From NCBI GenBank assembly GCA_010671905.1, contig JAAHII010000001.1:6224026-6288025 (forward strand): a DNA stretch of 64,000 nt, written 5' to 3'. Below are positions 25,728 through 37,600 of this stretch, in pieces. The notes under the pieces are model-generated. The model ran no database searches, was not told the origin of the DNA, and saw nothing but the letters and a program-made list of their open reading frames with translations. The DNA is from Leptolyngbya sp. SIOISBB (GTDB lineage: Bacteria; Cyanobacteriota; Cyanobacteriia; Phormidesmidales; Phormidesmidaceae). The translations under genes were made by a program, and so were the position numbers. The stretch's first letter is position 1. Every line of letters begins with the position of its first letter.

Positions 25728-27437
25728 ATGAACTCATTGATTTTCAGGCGCAGACGCCTCGGGTGGTCTGTGATGGGACTGCTTGTCTTAATTTTCGCGA
25801 TCGCCCTCAATACTTTGCCCCTTGCGCCCGCTCACTCAAGTACTCAGCTGGGCTCACCCGTCCCAGTCATTCAAGACCAGATGCTCGGCATCAAGCCCAA
25901 CTGGACGCAGATTACGTTGCGATCGCTCCCCGCCATTTTGGCATCGGGCTCTTTTGAAGCCCCCACTGACCTGATTCGCGAGTTGGGCTACAATCCCTCT
26001 CGTTTCTGGCAGGCCGGACAGACTGCCGATGAATATATGCTGCTGGGCGATTTCCAGGACAGCTTTCAACTACAGCGATTTTCGCTGGCCGACATTGGGG
26101 CTGTCGTCGGTCTCGATTGGGAACCGCTCAGGCTGGCAGATTTGGCATTGGTCGGTTGGCAGACGATTGCAGATTTGATGCAGGCCATTCCGGAGTTAGC
26201 TGATTTGCCTGTCCAAGCCGTCCAGCCGATCGCCGACTTGCTCCAGAGGCAAGTTGACGTCCCGCAGACGATTGCAGACGTCGTGCAAAACGAAGTTCTA
26301 GCAGAACTGAGTCTGGGAGAGCTGAACCTGGAGCAGTACGATTTGAGCGCTATCCCCGGACTGATCAACGCTCCCCTGGAAACCTTTCAAGACTGGCAGC
26401 AATCGGTTGTTGACCAGATTCCTGGATTAGCCGATGTCCCCTTCGCCAATTTTCCCAATCCCATCATGGAGCAGGGCGTAGTGGTGGGGATGGTCGATGT
26501 GGTGTTTGGTCCGGCGGAGGGCGATCTCACGAATACCATCAGCGGCAGCTATGTCGAAGGATTCAACGTGCCCTGTCAGGCTGACTGCGCCCATTTGGAA
26601 ATGGCTCAACCGGAATTGGTGGAGGGCACCCAGTGGATTTCCGGCAAGTATCAGCAAGTCCAAGGGGGGCGAGGTTCTTTGGCTTCGGCTAACGGTGGCT
26701 TAGAACCTACCGGACGTCATCCCTTTGGCAATGCCTTCAAGGTCGCGGTGCTGGAAACCGACGAGGCTACCGGTACGGCTGAAACGGGGCTCTACTTCCG
26801 CATGTGTGTCCGCAATCTGTTCGTGGACCTGGGGTGTACGCCTTACTTCATCGGTCCTATTCCCTGGCTGCCCATCCAAGAGGAAGGGATGCTATTCCTG
26901 GGACAAATTAAGGAGGGGCTTGCGACGACCGATTCCGCTGAAGTAGCTGCTGCGAAAGGAATTGATCCTGAGACCGGCCAAGCCAGTTCTACTCCCAATC
27001 CCGTTGCTAGACAGTCAGGAACTTCTGGCATCGCCACCGGTACCTTCATCAACCCCGCACCGGGGTATCCCATTACCAGCAGTTTTGGCTACCGCACCCA
27101 TCCGATTCATGGCGATCGCCGTCTCCATACCGGGACTGATTTGGGCACGCCCAATGGCACGATCATCCGCGCTGCCGATGGCGGACAAGTCACTTTCGCT
27201 GGTGTCAGTGGTTCTCTAACTAGCGGCTACGGCAGGCTTGTCATTGTGGATCACGGCAATGGATCGGAGACCTACTACGCCCACCTGCAAGGCTTTTTCG
27301 TCCGACAGGGCGACATTATTGCCCAGGGCGATTCGGTGGGACGAGCTAACAGCAGCGGCGGCTCGACCGGACCGCATCTTCACTTTGAGATTCGCCAGAA
27401 TGGCCAGCCTCGAAACCCGATGAACTATCTCAGCTAG
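25728..27437 (+). CDS. M23 (LytM) peptidoglycan endopeptidase of the transfer system
   Basis: A 569-residue protein with an N-terminal signal/anchor helix (SVMGLLVLIFAIALNTLPLAPAHS). A long helical middle (residues about 60-230) repeats the pattern ADLxxVxWQTIADLMQAIPELADL. A beta-rich region follows, and the C-terminus (about 440-565) is an M23 domain with SSFGYRTHPIHGDRRLHTGTDLG and GPHLHFEIR. The zinc ligands (H-x3-D and H-x-H) are complete. It probably cleaves peptide cross-links to let the pilus cross the wall, replacing the VirB1 lytic transglycosylase of other systems. It sits inside the operon. Confidence 0.88.
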   Translation: MNSLIFRRRRLGWSVMGLLVLIFAIALNTLPLAPAHSSTQLGSPVPVIQDQMLGIKPNWTQITLRSLPAILASGSFEAPTDLIRELGYNPSRFWQAGQTADEYMLLGDFQDSFQLQRFSLADIGAVVGLDWEPLRLADLALVGWQTIADLMQAIPELADLPVQAVQPIADLLQRQVDVPQTIADVVQNEVLAELSLGELNLEQYDLSAIPGLINAPLETFQDWQQSVVDQIPGLADVPFANFPNPIMEQGVVVGMVDVVFGPAEGDLTNTISGSYVEGFNVPCQADCAHLEMAQPELVEGTQWISGKYQQVQGGRGSLASANGGLEPTGRHPFGNAFKVAVLETDEATGTAETGLYFRMCVRNLFVDLGCTPYFIGPIPWLPIQEEGMLFLGQIKEGLATTDSAEVAAAKGIDPETGQASSTPNPVARQSGTSGIATGTFINPAPGYPITSSFGYRTHPIHGDRRLHTGTDLGTPNGTIIRAADGGQVTFAGVSGSLTSGYGRLVIVDHGNGSETYYAHLQGFFVRQGDIIAQGDSVGRANSSGGSTGPHLHFEIRQNGQPRNPMNYLS

Positions 27438-27448
27438 GAGTCTTTGCC

Positions 27449-27979
27449 ATGAAACGAAAGCGCAAAGTTGCCATTGTTCTATCCAGTGTGTTCGTTCTGC
27501 TGGTGGGTCTGATCTCTCTGGTGGGATTTAACCTGGCGCAGGCGTCAGACGAGATTCCGGCAACCATACAGACCTGCCTGCCTCCTGCAACTCAGACGGT
27601 GAAAGTGTGGGGCCTAGTGGAAACAGAATCCGGCAGCTACTACTTACTGGGAGCCGCTTGGGAAGATAACAGCGAGGACGTCTATCAGGAAGTCCTAATT
27701 TACCTAAACGCTGAAGATGTCTGTCGATCGCTCCTGCCAGAGGACGATCCGGTGCTCAGTCACTACCTTCCCCTCCAGCTGGCACGGGAATTAGCGCTAC
27801 AGCGTTATACCCGCGTCCTTCAAGAGCAGGGCGGTCGGGAGGCGTATCAACAGCAGCTGACGGACTATCTCATGGGCGCTCCAGAAGGCACCCACAGCGA
27901 ATTTCCGCCCGAGCACATCTGGGCGCTAGAGCAGTTGGGCATTGCACTGCCAATCGATAGCTACGAGGTGCTGCCATGA
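27449..27979 (+). CDS. membrane-anchored hypothetical protein of the transfer operon
   Basis: A 176-residue protein with a basic start and a single hydrophobic signal/anchor (MKRKRKVAIVLSSVFVLLVG, then LISLVGFNLAQAS). The rest is soluble, with two Cys (TCLPPATQ and EDVCRSLLP) and a helical C-terminus. It is preceded by TAGGAGT and overlaps the coupling-protein gene by 4 bp. I do not recognise a family. Its place between the M23 enzyme and VirD4 suggests a periplasmic accessory of the transfer apparatus. Confidence 0.7.
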   Translation: MKRKRKVAIVLSSVFVLLVGLISLVGFNLAQASDEIPATIQTCLPPATQTVKVWGLVETESGSYYLLGAAWEDNSEDVYQEVLIYLNAEDVCRSLLPEDDPVLSHYLPLQLARELALQRYTRVLQEQGGREAYQQQLTDYLMGAPEGTHSEFPPEHIWALEQLGIALPIDSYEVLP

Positions 27980-29706
27980 AGACTTTTACTGAACAGCCTG
28001 CTACCTTGGCGCAAACGAATCCAGCCTCTGGCGAGTCGGGTTCCCAATTGGCTTCCTCCCTCCAGTCCCGCAATGGCCTAGTTTTGTTAGGCTGCTTGGT
28101 GCTGGTGGGGGGCTTGGCGCTGTTAGGAGATCGCAAAAAAGGCAAGCTGGCCACCAGTCGCTTCGGCAGCGCCAAAGAAAAAGGAGCGGCGCGTAAGCGA
28201 GCTGTGAAGCAACTCGCGGCCCGTAAACATAATGCGGTTTCTCTCTACATCGGCAAACCCCAGCGCCCAAAGGATGCCCGGTCAATTTACCTGCCGGATT
28301 TACAGCGGGGCGTAGCGGTCTGTGGGGGACCGGGTTCGGGCAAGACCTTTAGCGTCATCGATCCGCTAATCCGCTCTGCGCTGGAGCAAGGACTACCGGT
28401 CGCGTTGTACGACTTCAAATATCCGACTCAGAGTGCTCGCCATGCCGCCTATGCTGCCAAGTTGGGCTACCAAGTTCATGTTCTAGCGCCCGGTTTTCCC
28501 GAATCTGGCGTGTGTAACCCTATCGATTTTCTCCGCAACGAGTCCGATGCCGAGATGGCGCGGCAGATTGCCACGGTGCTGAACAAGAACTTTCGGCTAA
28601 TGACCCAGAGCAGCGAGGATGGCTTCTTTGCCGCTGCGGGCGATCAGCTCACCGAAGCCCTGTTGATGCTGGCCAAGTCTACTGAGTATCCGGACATTAT
28701 GACGGCTCAAGCGGTGCTGGGGTTGACGAATCTGGGGAATCGCATCGCCGCGGCCAAGGACATGAACAGTTGGATTCGCGTCTCGTTCAACCAGCTGATT
28801 GGGGTGAAAGATGCTGAAAAAACCGCTAGCGGTATTGTCGGCAGTGCCAGCGAAACCTTTACTCGCTTTATGAAGGAAGGGGTGCTGGGCAGCTTCTGTG
28901 GTCGCACGTCCATCCCTCTGGAGTTAAGCGGGAAGCAACTGCTGATTTTTGGAATGGATCGGGAACGGCGGGATGTGGTGGGGCCGCTGGTGGCGACTGT
29001 GCTGCACATGATTGTTACTCGCAACGTGGCGAAGCGACGACAAGACCCGCTGATTGTGGCGATCGATGAGCTGCCGACGCTTTACCTGCCGACTCTAGTG
29101 CAATGGCTGAACGAAAACCGAGAGGATGGACTGTCAGTCGTCCTGGGCTTTCAAAATCTGGTGCAACTGGAGAAAACCTATGGGCGCGAATTAGCACGGG
29201 CCATCCTGGGAGCCTGTGCCACCAAGGCCATCTTCAATCCGCAGGAGTATGAAGCGGCTCGCATGTTCTCCGACTTTCTAGGGGACGAAGAGATCCGCTA
29301 CAAGCAAAAGTCTCGGAATCGGGGCGGGGGCAAGTCCAGCACCACGATTGCTGAGCAGGAACGTATCCGCAAGCTGTTCGAACCGAGCCAGTTTCTCCGG
29401 CTGCCCCAAGGAAAGTGCGTCCTGATTAATCCGGGCTTTACCTCCAAAGGAGAAGCCGCCATTCCCATTCGGCAGACCATCAAGATTCCGAAGGCGGATC
29501 TGCAAGCGACCGAGGCCAGCGAAGCGCTTTGGGCCAAGATTCAAACTCGTCTAATGCAGCGCAGTCCCCAACGAGTCCCCACCACGGAAGACCTAGAACA
29601 ACGGCAGCAACTGGTGGAATCGATGCTGCCAGAACCCCCTGCCCCCGTCAATTCCACCTATCCCGACCCCGCTGACCTAATCGACAAGTACGGCAGCTTG
29701 CTTTAG
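27976..29706 (+). CDS. VirD4/TraG-family type IV coupling protein
   Basis: A 576-residue protein with one N-terminal membrane helix (LVLLGCLVLVGGLALLG, about 35-51), followed by TSRFGSAKEKG, the Walker A CGGPGSGKTFSVIDP (about 117), VALYDFKYPTQS, the Walker B PLIVAIDELPTL (about 358), and LSVVLGFQNLVQLEKTYG. Coupling proteins recruit the relaxase-DNA complex to the secretion channel and are the mark of a conjugative (rather than effector or uptake) system. Only one membrane helix is present instead of the usual two. The gene is the last of the recognisable VirB/D set. Confidence 0.92.
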   Translation: MKTFTEQPATLAQTNPASGESGSQLASSLQSRNGLVLLGCLVLVGGLALLGDRKKGKLATSRFGSAKEKGAARKRAVKQLAARKHNAVSLYIGKPQRPKDARSIYLPDLQRGVAVCGGPGSGKTFSVIDPLIRSALEQGLPVALYDFKYPTQSARHAAYAAKLGYQVHVLAPGFPESGVCNPIDFLRNESDAEMARQIATVLNKNFRLMTQSSEDGFFAAAGDQLTEALLMLAKSTEYPDIMTAQAVLGLTNLGNRIAAAKDMNSWIRVSFNQLIGVKDAEKTASGIVGSASETFTRFMKEGVLGSFCGRTSIPLELSGKQLLIFGMDRERRDVVGPLVATVLHMIVTRNVAKRRQDPLIVAIDELPTLYLPTLVQWLNENREDGLSVVLGFQNLVQLEKTYGRELARAILGACATKAIFNPQEYEAARMFSDFLGDEEIRYKQKSRNRGGGKSSTTIAEQERIRKLFEPSQFLRLPQGKCVLINPGFTSKGEAAIPIRQTIKIPKADLQATEASEALWAKIQTRLMQRSPQRVPTTEDLEQRQQLVESMLPEPPAPVNSTYPDPADLIDKYGSLL

Positions 29707-29716
29707 GAGGTGCCGG

Positions 29717-30118
29717 ATGGCCACTAATCTTCAAATCCTCGAACAATTTCTAGCTCAAACTCTGAGCGCAAAGCTTTCCGCTGAAACGCTGGCGGCGTTA
29801 ATGGAGCATCCCGAGATCGCCGCTGAGTTGCTACCCGTGTTTGATCAGCTACCTTTCGCGGATGATTACGTGCCACGCGCGATCTCCGTGCTCTTTGACG
29901 ATGTCACGGTTCTGGAGTGGCAGGATGGTCAGATGACCTATCAATGTCCTCAAATTGCTGTCGACTACCAACCCGAACTGGTCGAGTGGCTGATCGATGG
30001 GGAAACCGCCTATTTCTCGGTGCAAGGACAGGAAGTGATCAACCGTCTCCCCGCCGTCCCGCAACTCAACCTCGAAACCCTAAAAGCAATGGAGGAAAGC
30101 CCATGCAAGCTGTTGTAA
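29717..30118 (+). CDS. hypothetical protein
   Basis: A 133-residue acidic soluble protein preceded by AGGAGGTGCCGG. It contains LEQFLAQTLSAKLSAETLAALMEHPEIAAELL, a helical start, then VTVLEWQDGQMTYQCPQIAVDY. No family is recognised. Its last codons overlap the start of the next gene, so the two are probably translated together. Confidence 0.7.
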   Translation: MATNLQILEQFLAQTLSAKLSAETLAALMEHPEIAAELLPVFDQLPFADDYVPRAISVLFDDVTVLEWQDGQMTYQCPQIAVDYQPELVEWLIDGETAYFSVQGQEVINRLPAVPQLNLETLKAMEESPCKLL

Positions 30119-31632
30119 ATCCGGGCGAAGCCAAACAAATCGAGCAAGACTACGCTCACACAACCCTCGCCTCCAGCGAAATCGCCGCTGTGACCGCTCA
30201 ATCCACTGCCGAGGCCGTGCAAGCCTTTATCCAGATGCTGCGCGATCGCTTGAAGGCCGCTCGACAGCAGGAGAAAGCGGCAGCCCGGACGGATGAACAA
30301 TGGGACGGATTAGACGAGTTGCCACAAGACACTCCGGAACCGATTGAAATCAAGCTGGGCCGCGAGATTGTCTACCGTGAAGGCTATGTCGACAAAGACC
30401 CGATTGACAAGCTCAGCCTTAACAAGTTGAAGCTGTTGCAAGCGGCGATGGCTGCACCATCGCAAACCGAGGGTGCAGTTACCTCAGATGTCAAAGGGAC
30501 GGTCAATATCAAAGCCGGTGATGAGTTGGTCTATCGCCTGAGCAAAGGGGCTGTCGAGGTAAACCGGCTGCACCCTAGCAGTGCCAATCAACAGGAAGAT
30601 CCAGTTCTAGAGGTCGATCAAAGTTCGATCGAAACAGCAGACGTTTCTCCAGAAGTCATCGAACGGCCTGAAACCAAAGAGCACGAAACGCTTGCTCCTT
30701 TACCAGAATCGGTAGTGTCTTCGTCCATAACGACACCAGAACCTGCCATCCCCGATCAGAAGCCATTGGCGGCTCAACCGCTGAAGCTGCACTCTCCTAA
30801 TGTCGTCTCCATCCTGGACGTTCTGGATCGCCAGAACCAGCAGGTTGTCGAAACAGCGACCCGGAAATGGATGCAGCAAACGACTCGCGTCATGCGGAGA
30901 TCGTCCCAGCAGCTGACCGATAGGGTTGTGGCGATCGCCGCCAATATTCGCAGTCGTCAGGTCGCCTCTACTGCTGTTGATTTGCTTCAAAAATACGGTG
31001 TGTCTGGCAGCCCTGGCAGAGGCACCTATCAGTCGGAGAAATACACCCTTAGCGCCAAAGGTCGCATGGTCACTCTCACCGATCGCGAAGGCATGGAACT
31101 GATGATGTTCCGCCAGACCCGTTGGGGGCTGGACATCCTCAAAAATGATCTAGGTGTGTCCCAAGAAGCAGATTTCCTGAAAGCGCGACAGCAGATTCAA
31201 ATTCAAGGGCTAGAGGGGATTTCTTCAGAACCGCCGCTGCGCTCGCGGCAGCTCGGTAACCTCGCTCCGGCAGGCGACAAAGGACTAACCCGTGATTTAA
31301 CGGCTCTGGCCCTGGCCAAAACCGCTCGCAAACTCTTGGACGTCACCGGCAGTCGGCCTAATGTCCAGGGCAAACGCATCTTTCAGGGCGGTAGCCAGTA
31401 CCGCATTGAAGAAACACCCCATAGCCTTAAGCTTCAGGCGGCTGAGCGGGGCACCATTCTCAGCATCGACAACGGCAAAATCAAGTCTGAATTGACGTCC
31501 AAGGACATCACGTACTTTCGGTTCATTGACCGAGAACTCAGTCAGGACTTGAAGCTACACGCTCCTGCGACCGTGACCCCGATCAATCCGAGGCAACGCC
31601 GTCCGCCGTTGGAACTCGCTGTGGGTGAGTAG
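30103..31632 (+). CDS. hypothetical protein of the transfer operon
   Basis: 509 residues from the ATG at 30103, chosen for the strong GGAGG ribosome site; the frame is open upstream to 29917 only as a shadow of the preceding gene. The N-terminal half is acidic and Ala/Gln-rich with a Pro-rich linker (residues about 160-250). The middle is basic and helical (VVETATRKWMQQTTRVMRRSSQQLTDRVVAIAANIRSRQVAST). The C-terminal half has KYTLSAKGRMVTLTDREGMELMMF and, repeated in style, FQGGSQYRIEETPHSLKLQAAERGTILSI: two related beta modules. I do not recognise it. Since no relaxase is visible, this gene next to VirD4 merits a check as a relaxosome protein. Confidence 0.7.
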   Translation: MQAVVNPGEAKQIEQDYAHTTLASSEIAAVTAQSTAEAVQAFIQMLRDRLKAARQQEKAAARTDEQWDGLDELPQDTPEPIEIKLGREIVYREGYVDKDPIDKLSLNKLKLLQAAMAAPSQTEGAVTSDVKGTVNIKAGDELVYRLSKGAVEVNRLHPSSANQQEDPVLEVDQSSIETADVSPEVIERPETKEHETLAPLPESVVSSSITTPEPAIPDQKPLAAQPLKLHSPNVVSILDVLDRQNQQVVETATRKWMQQTTRVMRRSSQQLTDRVVAIAANIRSRQVASTAVDLLQKYGVSGSPGRGTYQSEKYTLSAKGRMVTLTDREGMELMMFRQTRWGLDILKNDLGVSQEADFLKARQQIQIQGLEGISSEPPLRSRQLGNLAPAGDKGLTRDLTALALAKTARKLLDVTGSRPNVQGKRIFQGGSQYRIEETPHSLKLQAAERGTILSIDNGKIKSELTSKDITYFRFIDRELSQDLKLHAPATVTPINPRQRRPPLELAVGE

Positions 31633-31635
31633 GCA

Positions 31636-34600
31636 ATGGGGATAGCAGGGCAGCCGGAACTGGTGGCATTCTTTGCCCATCACTTGTCGGCGGGGGGAAG
31701 CTTTGCCACAATCACCCAGGCCCGTCAGCAGGCGTCTGCGGTGTTGGGTGAGCCCGTTCATCCTAGTACGGTGCTGGCCAAGCAGGTCGATGAAGCCATT
31801 GAAGCGGGGGTAGTGAGAACCGCGCAGGAAATCCTCCAAACCTCAGCCACCACTCACGACACTTATGATCGCTTAGTGGATCTTTTGCAACGGCAGCCCA
31901 ATCTGAGCGTCAGGTCTTCCACTTCCGTACTCCAGCAGGCTTACAGTACGCCGATCCCAATCGCCTATCTCGCTTCGATGCTCGCCGGTATTGATACGGA
32001 AACCACTGTCTATGAACCGACAGCCGGGAACGGAGCACTGTTGATTGGGGCGAATCCACAAAGAGTGATCGCCAATGAGCTAAATCAAGATCGGTTTGCG
32101 GAGTTGAGCGCACGCGGCTTCCGTCAACTGACTCAGGCAGATGCGCTGACTTACCGACCGAAAGCCCAGGTCGATGTCGTCATCTGCAATCCCCCTTTTG
32201 GTTCCGTCAAAGACTCCAAACTACATGCCCGCCGTTTCCCGATCGCAGATACTTGGACAACCCAAATTGATCAGGTGATTGCGCTCAACGCCTTGTCGGT
32301 CATGAAGCCCGAAGGGCGAGCGATGCTGATTCTCGGCGGGAAGAAAGGTTTCGAGACAGATCTGAGATCGGAGCGCTACAACACCCGCGAGAGTCGCGCC
32401 TTCTATTACCTGCTCTACCAGCAATACCGCGTGACGGAGCATTTCTCGATCTCCGGTGACCTCTACCGGAAGCAGGGAGCCGATTTTCCCATTGACCTGA
32501 TTGTGATTGAGGGACGCGGACGATCCGAACGCCCTCTACCTGCTGCCGAAGTCCCGACGATCTACCACTCTTTCGCTGAACTTAAGGAGACCTTACCCCA
32601 TGAACCCATCCGAAACCACTCTGTCCCGATGGCTGTATCCCTTCATGAACCCTCAGTATCCAACCTTTCCGAATCTCTGGATGCCGGAGCCAATGGGCTC
32701 GCTCTTCCTCGTCAAAGTGCCTCTAGAGTTGGAAATGCTGGACGAGGCGACCTATCTGGCGCTGATGCAAACTCGGCTGGACGGCATGATTCAGACCTGG
32801 ATGGAAGCGACTCCTCAGACGGAGACCCAACAGCTACTCGCCACCGGCCTCAGCCAACTCGATTCAGCTCAGGAAACGCCCCTGCTAGAGCCGGATACCG
32901 ATCCGGAATTCGCCCTGAGCCAGTGGCGACAGCAGTGGAGCGAGACCCTGATCCTGAACAACTGGCGATTTCGAGATCGGATGCGGCATTACGGCCTGAC
33001 CTTTCCCAGCAGAGCGATCGCGCCGAGTCACCCGAACTATCCCGACTGGCTAGCCCTTCACGACGAGACTTCGTTGGAGGAATGGCTCACCGACCTGACC
33101 CCGTAACGCTTCATCAAGAGAGTCCCATGAATACTCCTCTCTCAACCAGCGCGGCGGAGCCTACGGCAGCAGATGCTTATGACATTCAACCCCGACAGGT
33201 GCCCTATGTCCCCAAGAGTCAGGGCTTTTCGACCCAGACCCTGATTCCGTTCAACATGGCTAGTGCGGCGCAGCAGGCGCTGGAACGATTTGAGCAACGC
33301 CATGGCAATATCGATGAATACTTGGCCACTCGTTTAGGCTATGGCTCAGTCGCAGAACTGCATGGCTACTTTAGTGCCGAGCAAGTGGATGCTGCCGCGC
33401 TGGCGATCGGTAATCTAGAACAGGGAGCGGGATTTATCACAGGCGACCAAACCGGCATCGGCAAAGGCCGCATCTGCGCCAGCATCATGCGCTACGCCCA
33501 GCAGCAGAGGAGGATCGCCATCTTCATCACCAAGGACAAACCCCTCTACGCCGATATGATGCGAGATGTCAGCGATATCGGTATGAGGCGGTTTACCCCA
33601 TTCATCACTGACAGCGGGACAGAGATTCCCTTAGCCAGAGGCGGCGTTTTGAAAACGGCTGGCGCGGCGAAACAGAAGCAGGAAATGCAGGCCATGATGC
33701 AACGGGGCCATCTCGGCCACTACAGCGCTATCTTTACCACCTACAGCCAACTCCAGACAGTAGGTAAGAAAGAGCCGCAGCGGCGAAATTTTCTCCGCCA
33801 ACTTGCCCCCCAAGCCATTCTGATTTTGGATGAAGCGCACCAAGCAGGCGGCAGCAAGGGCGGCTGGAAAGCAGCAGGGCCACCAGACCGCGCCGATTTC
33901 GTGCGGGAACTGATTGATCAGTCTGCTGGGGTGTTTTATTCCTCCGCGACCTATGCCAAACGCCCGGACGTGATGGATCTGTACGCTCGCCGCACTGACT
34001 TGCGGCTGGGTGTCAGCAGCATGACGGCTTTGGAAAATATCCTGACTCATGGTGGCGTGCCATTGCAGCAGATTGTCGCCAGCAAGTTTGTGGCTTCGGG
34101 GCAGATGCTGCGGCGGGAGCGCTCCTACGAAGGCATTACCTTTCAGGCAATAACGGTGCCGGTAGATCGGGTAGTCGCGGACGATTTTTCGGCAGCGATG
34201 CGGGCGATCAAAGACTTCGATCACGCCAAGCAAAAAGCCGTTAAAACCATCAGCAAGGAACTCAAAGCGGAAGCTAAAGCGCTGGGAGAAGATGGGGCGA
34301 TCGGCGAGGTGGGGGCGAAGAGTACGAACTTCACCTCTCTGATGCACAACTGCATTGAGCAGGGGCTGCTGGCGCAGAAAGCGGATGCCACGGTGCAAGC
34401 GGCGATCGCGTCCCTCCAAAACGGCGAAAAGCCGGTCATCACCGTTGCTAACACCATGGGCAGTTTCATCCAGGCTTACGCCGACGCTCAAGGCTTGAAT
34501 CCCGGTGATGAGCTGGATCTTTCTTTTGGTGATCTGCTGGAGCGGTATTTGGAGCGCTCTCGCGATGTCGTGGTCAAGGATTATCGAGGACAAGCGACGC

Positions 34601-37600
34601 GATCTCGCCTCACGGATGAGCAACTGGAAGCCGAGGCTGTTCTGGCCTACGAAACTGCCCTGGACGCCATTCGAGAAGCCGACTTCAGCGGCATTCCCAT
34701 TAGCCCCATTGACTACATTGAGCAGCAGTTAGAGCGAGCTGGGTATCGCGTCACGGAAGTCACCGGACGCAAAGCCGGGATTGACTATGCCGCCGATGGC
34801 TCCATGACTTACCGAGTACGGGCCGATCAGGAGACCACCGCCAAAGGCAAGATCGATGCGGTCGCCAAGTTCAATGCGGGGGATGCTGATGTGATTCTGC
34901 TGAACTGCTCCGGGTCTACCGGCATTTCGCTCCATGCCTCGGAGAGGTTTGCTGACCAGCGATCGCGTCACATGATCGTGGCTCAAGCTGAGCGGGACAT
35001 CAACGTATTTATGCAGATGCTGGGGCGCGTGCATCGCACTGGACAGGTCGCCTTGCCGAGCTACACCTTGCTGATGGGCGATTTACCGGCTGAGAAAAGA
35101 CCGGGGGCGATTCTCTGTCGCAAGATGGCCAGCCTCAACGCCAACACGACGGCAGCACGAGAAACCGATATCTCACTCAATACTGTCGTCGATTTTATGA
35201 ATCCCTACGGTGAGCAGGTGGTCACCGAATTGCTTAACGATGATCCGGAACTTAACGCCCAGCTTGATTTTCCCGTCGCTCAGGCGGATAACGATGCCTC
35301 CGACATTGCCCTGATTAAGAAGGTGACGGGGCGCATTCCGCTATTGCCCATTAATGAGCAGGAAGCCCTCTATAGCCTGATTGAGTCGGAGTACCGAGAC
35401 TTGGTGGACCAGGCGCGGGTGATGGGTGAAAACATCCTAGAGGCGGATCAACTGGATCTGGATGCTCGTCCTTTGGCGCGGATGGAGGTGGTTGCCGATA
35501 ACAGTGATACGCCCAGCGAGTTTACCGGGCCGGTGTATCTGGAGGTGGTGGATGCCAAGAGCCAGACCAAGCCGCTGACGCAACTACAGATGATCAATGC
35601 GGTGCGGGAGTCCATAGGGTTAGAGACGGTGAAAGGGGTGGATCTGCACGATCCGGGTACGGTAGAGGAGCGAGCCAGACAGCAGACTGACGACGCGATC
35701 TCCTCCCTCCAAACTGCAACCGAGCAGTATCGACAACTGGCGCTGGCGGATAGACAAGACAGGAAAGCCAGGGACAAGCTGAGAGATCGCCTCGACCAGC
35801 AGCTCAGCCACGTCACCCAAGTGTTGGAAGAATTCGTTCCCGGAACGCCGCTCCGTCTGGTCACTCCAGCTAGCCAAACCATTTTTTACGGGGTGGTGGC
35901 AAGCGTTGATGCCAAGCCGCGATCCGGCAGTCCCGCTGCGCCCAATCGCTGGAAGATCCGGATTCTGGTGGCTGACTCCGTCCGGCAACTCACGGTTCCT
36001 CTCTCCAAGTTCAACACCGGACGCAGTGGGGCATTGGCGGCGACCGTACAAACCGAGGATTGGCTGGGCAATGATGTCTATAGCTTGTTTGACCAGCAGC
36101 AGATTGCTGGCCGCATGAACCGGCAAATCTTCACTGGCAACTTAATCAAAGCGTTTGAGAAGTATCCCAACGGCAAGTTGGTGAACTACACCGACTATCA
36201 AGGCCAGGTGCGTCAGGGACTGATGATGCCCAAGGGATTTGATATTCAAGATGAAATCAAGAAAGAGCCGGTGGCTTTTGGTACCCCACAGCAGGTGATT
36301 CAGTTCATTGCCAACGAAACCGATCGCCGAGGTATCGTCAAAACCCTCGATGAACTCCTTATCCTCAAAGCTCAATTCAATGGCGACGGTTTTGTGCTGC
36401 AGACTCCGAAATCCAAGGAGTCGGGCGGGCGGTACTTTCTCGATGAGGGGCTTATTGTCGCTGCTGGATCGGACTTTTATTCGGTGGGAGACCGGATGGA
36501 GGTCGTTATTCCTCCGGCCCGATTGGAGCAAACCCTGGCGGTATTGATGCATCAGCGCCAGTACACTTTGGCCGCCTTTGAGTCAAAAGATATTGCCCGT
36601 AAGTTCCTGGGCCTCTCCTTGCCCAAGCTGACAACCGTTGAGACACCTATCCCTGAACCACGAGTCATCGAACCGCCCCCTGCAACGCCTAACCCCAACC
36701 CAGTCGGCCAAGCACCAGTCCCGCCCATCAAGCTCATGGACCAGTTGGAAAGGCGCATCCTGAAATTCCTCCGTGAGGTTGGCATTGAAGACACGGTGAT
36801 GAACACCGACGAGTTTCATCTGCGCATTGAGAATGAGCCCTACATTCCGCTGGTGGTGGAGCGGCAGGGAGATGAGCTTTATCTGACTCACTACCTGACT
36901 CAAAACGGCGACATGTTTATCGACACTGAGATGGTGTTCACGGTGTTGCCGGAGGGGCAATTGCGGTTCAAGGAAACCGCAGTGCAGAATCCCATCGGGG
37001 GCGAATCTCGACGCCCCGATCGCAGCTTTGCCCAGATGTTCTCCAAGAACATACTGAACCAGGGGTTTGCCGAAGCCGCCAGGGTGCAGGTAGATCAATC
37101 TCACGGAGAGGAGAAAGCAGATGGGCAGCCATTGGGTGAGCAAGTCGAGGGCGATCGACTGGAATTCCCAGCAGACATCCAGCAATATTTGGCAGTCAAA
37201 GACCAGTATCCAGAGTCTTTAGGGCTGGTGCAAACCAGCGATCGCCGTTTCTACGAAACCTTCTTCGAAGACGCCCGACAGTTAGCCCAAACCCTTGATC
37301 TGATTCTCACCAGCCAGACATCCACGACTCCTGGTGCGGAGAGGATTCCAGCAGCAGGCTTCCCAGCGAAAAGTTTGGAGAAGTATCTGGAGCCGCTGAG
37401 GCAAGTGAGTGAGGTGGCGATCTCGGACATCGACGGAGAAACCAGCGTTCATGCCCAGCAAGCAGATCAACCCATGATTGAGGACGCACCAGCTCCAAAT
37501 CCTCAACCGGGAACCGTCCAGACGACGACTACGACAGAAACTGAAGAGCCTGAGTTTCAGGTGCAGAGCCTTTTTGATACTGACCAATTCAGCTCTTTCC

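Noticed and set aside
33631-34623. 330-codon minus-strand frame opposite the Strawberry-notch helicase
   Set aside because: The sense strand encodes clear helicase motifs over the same bases; the antisense protein has no recognisable features.
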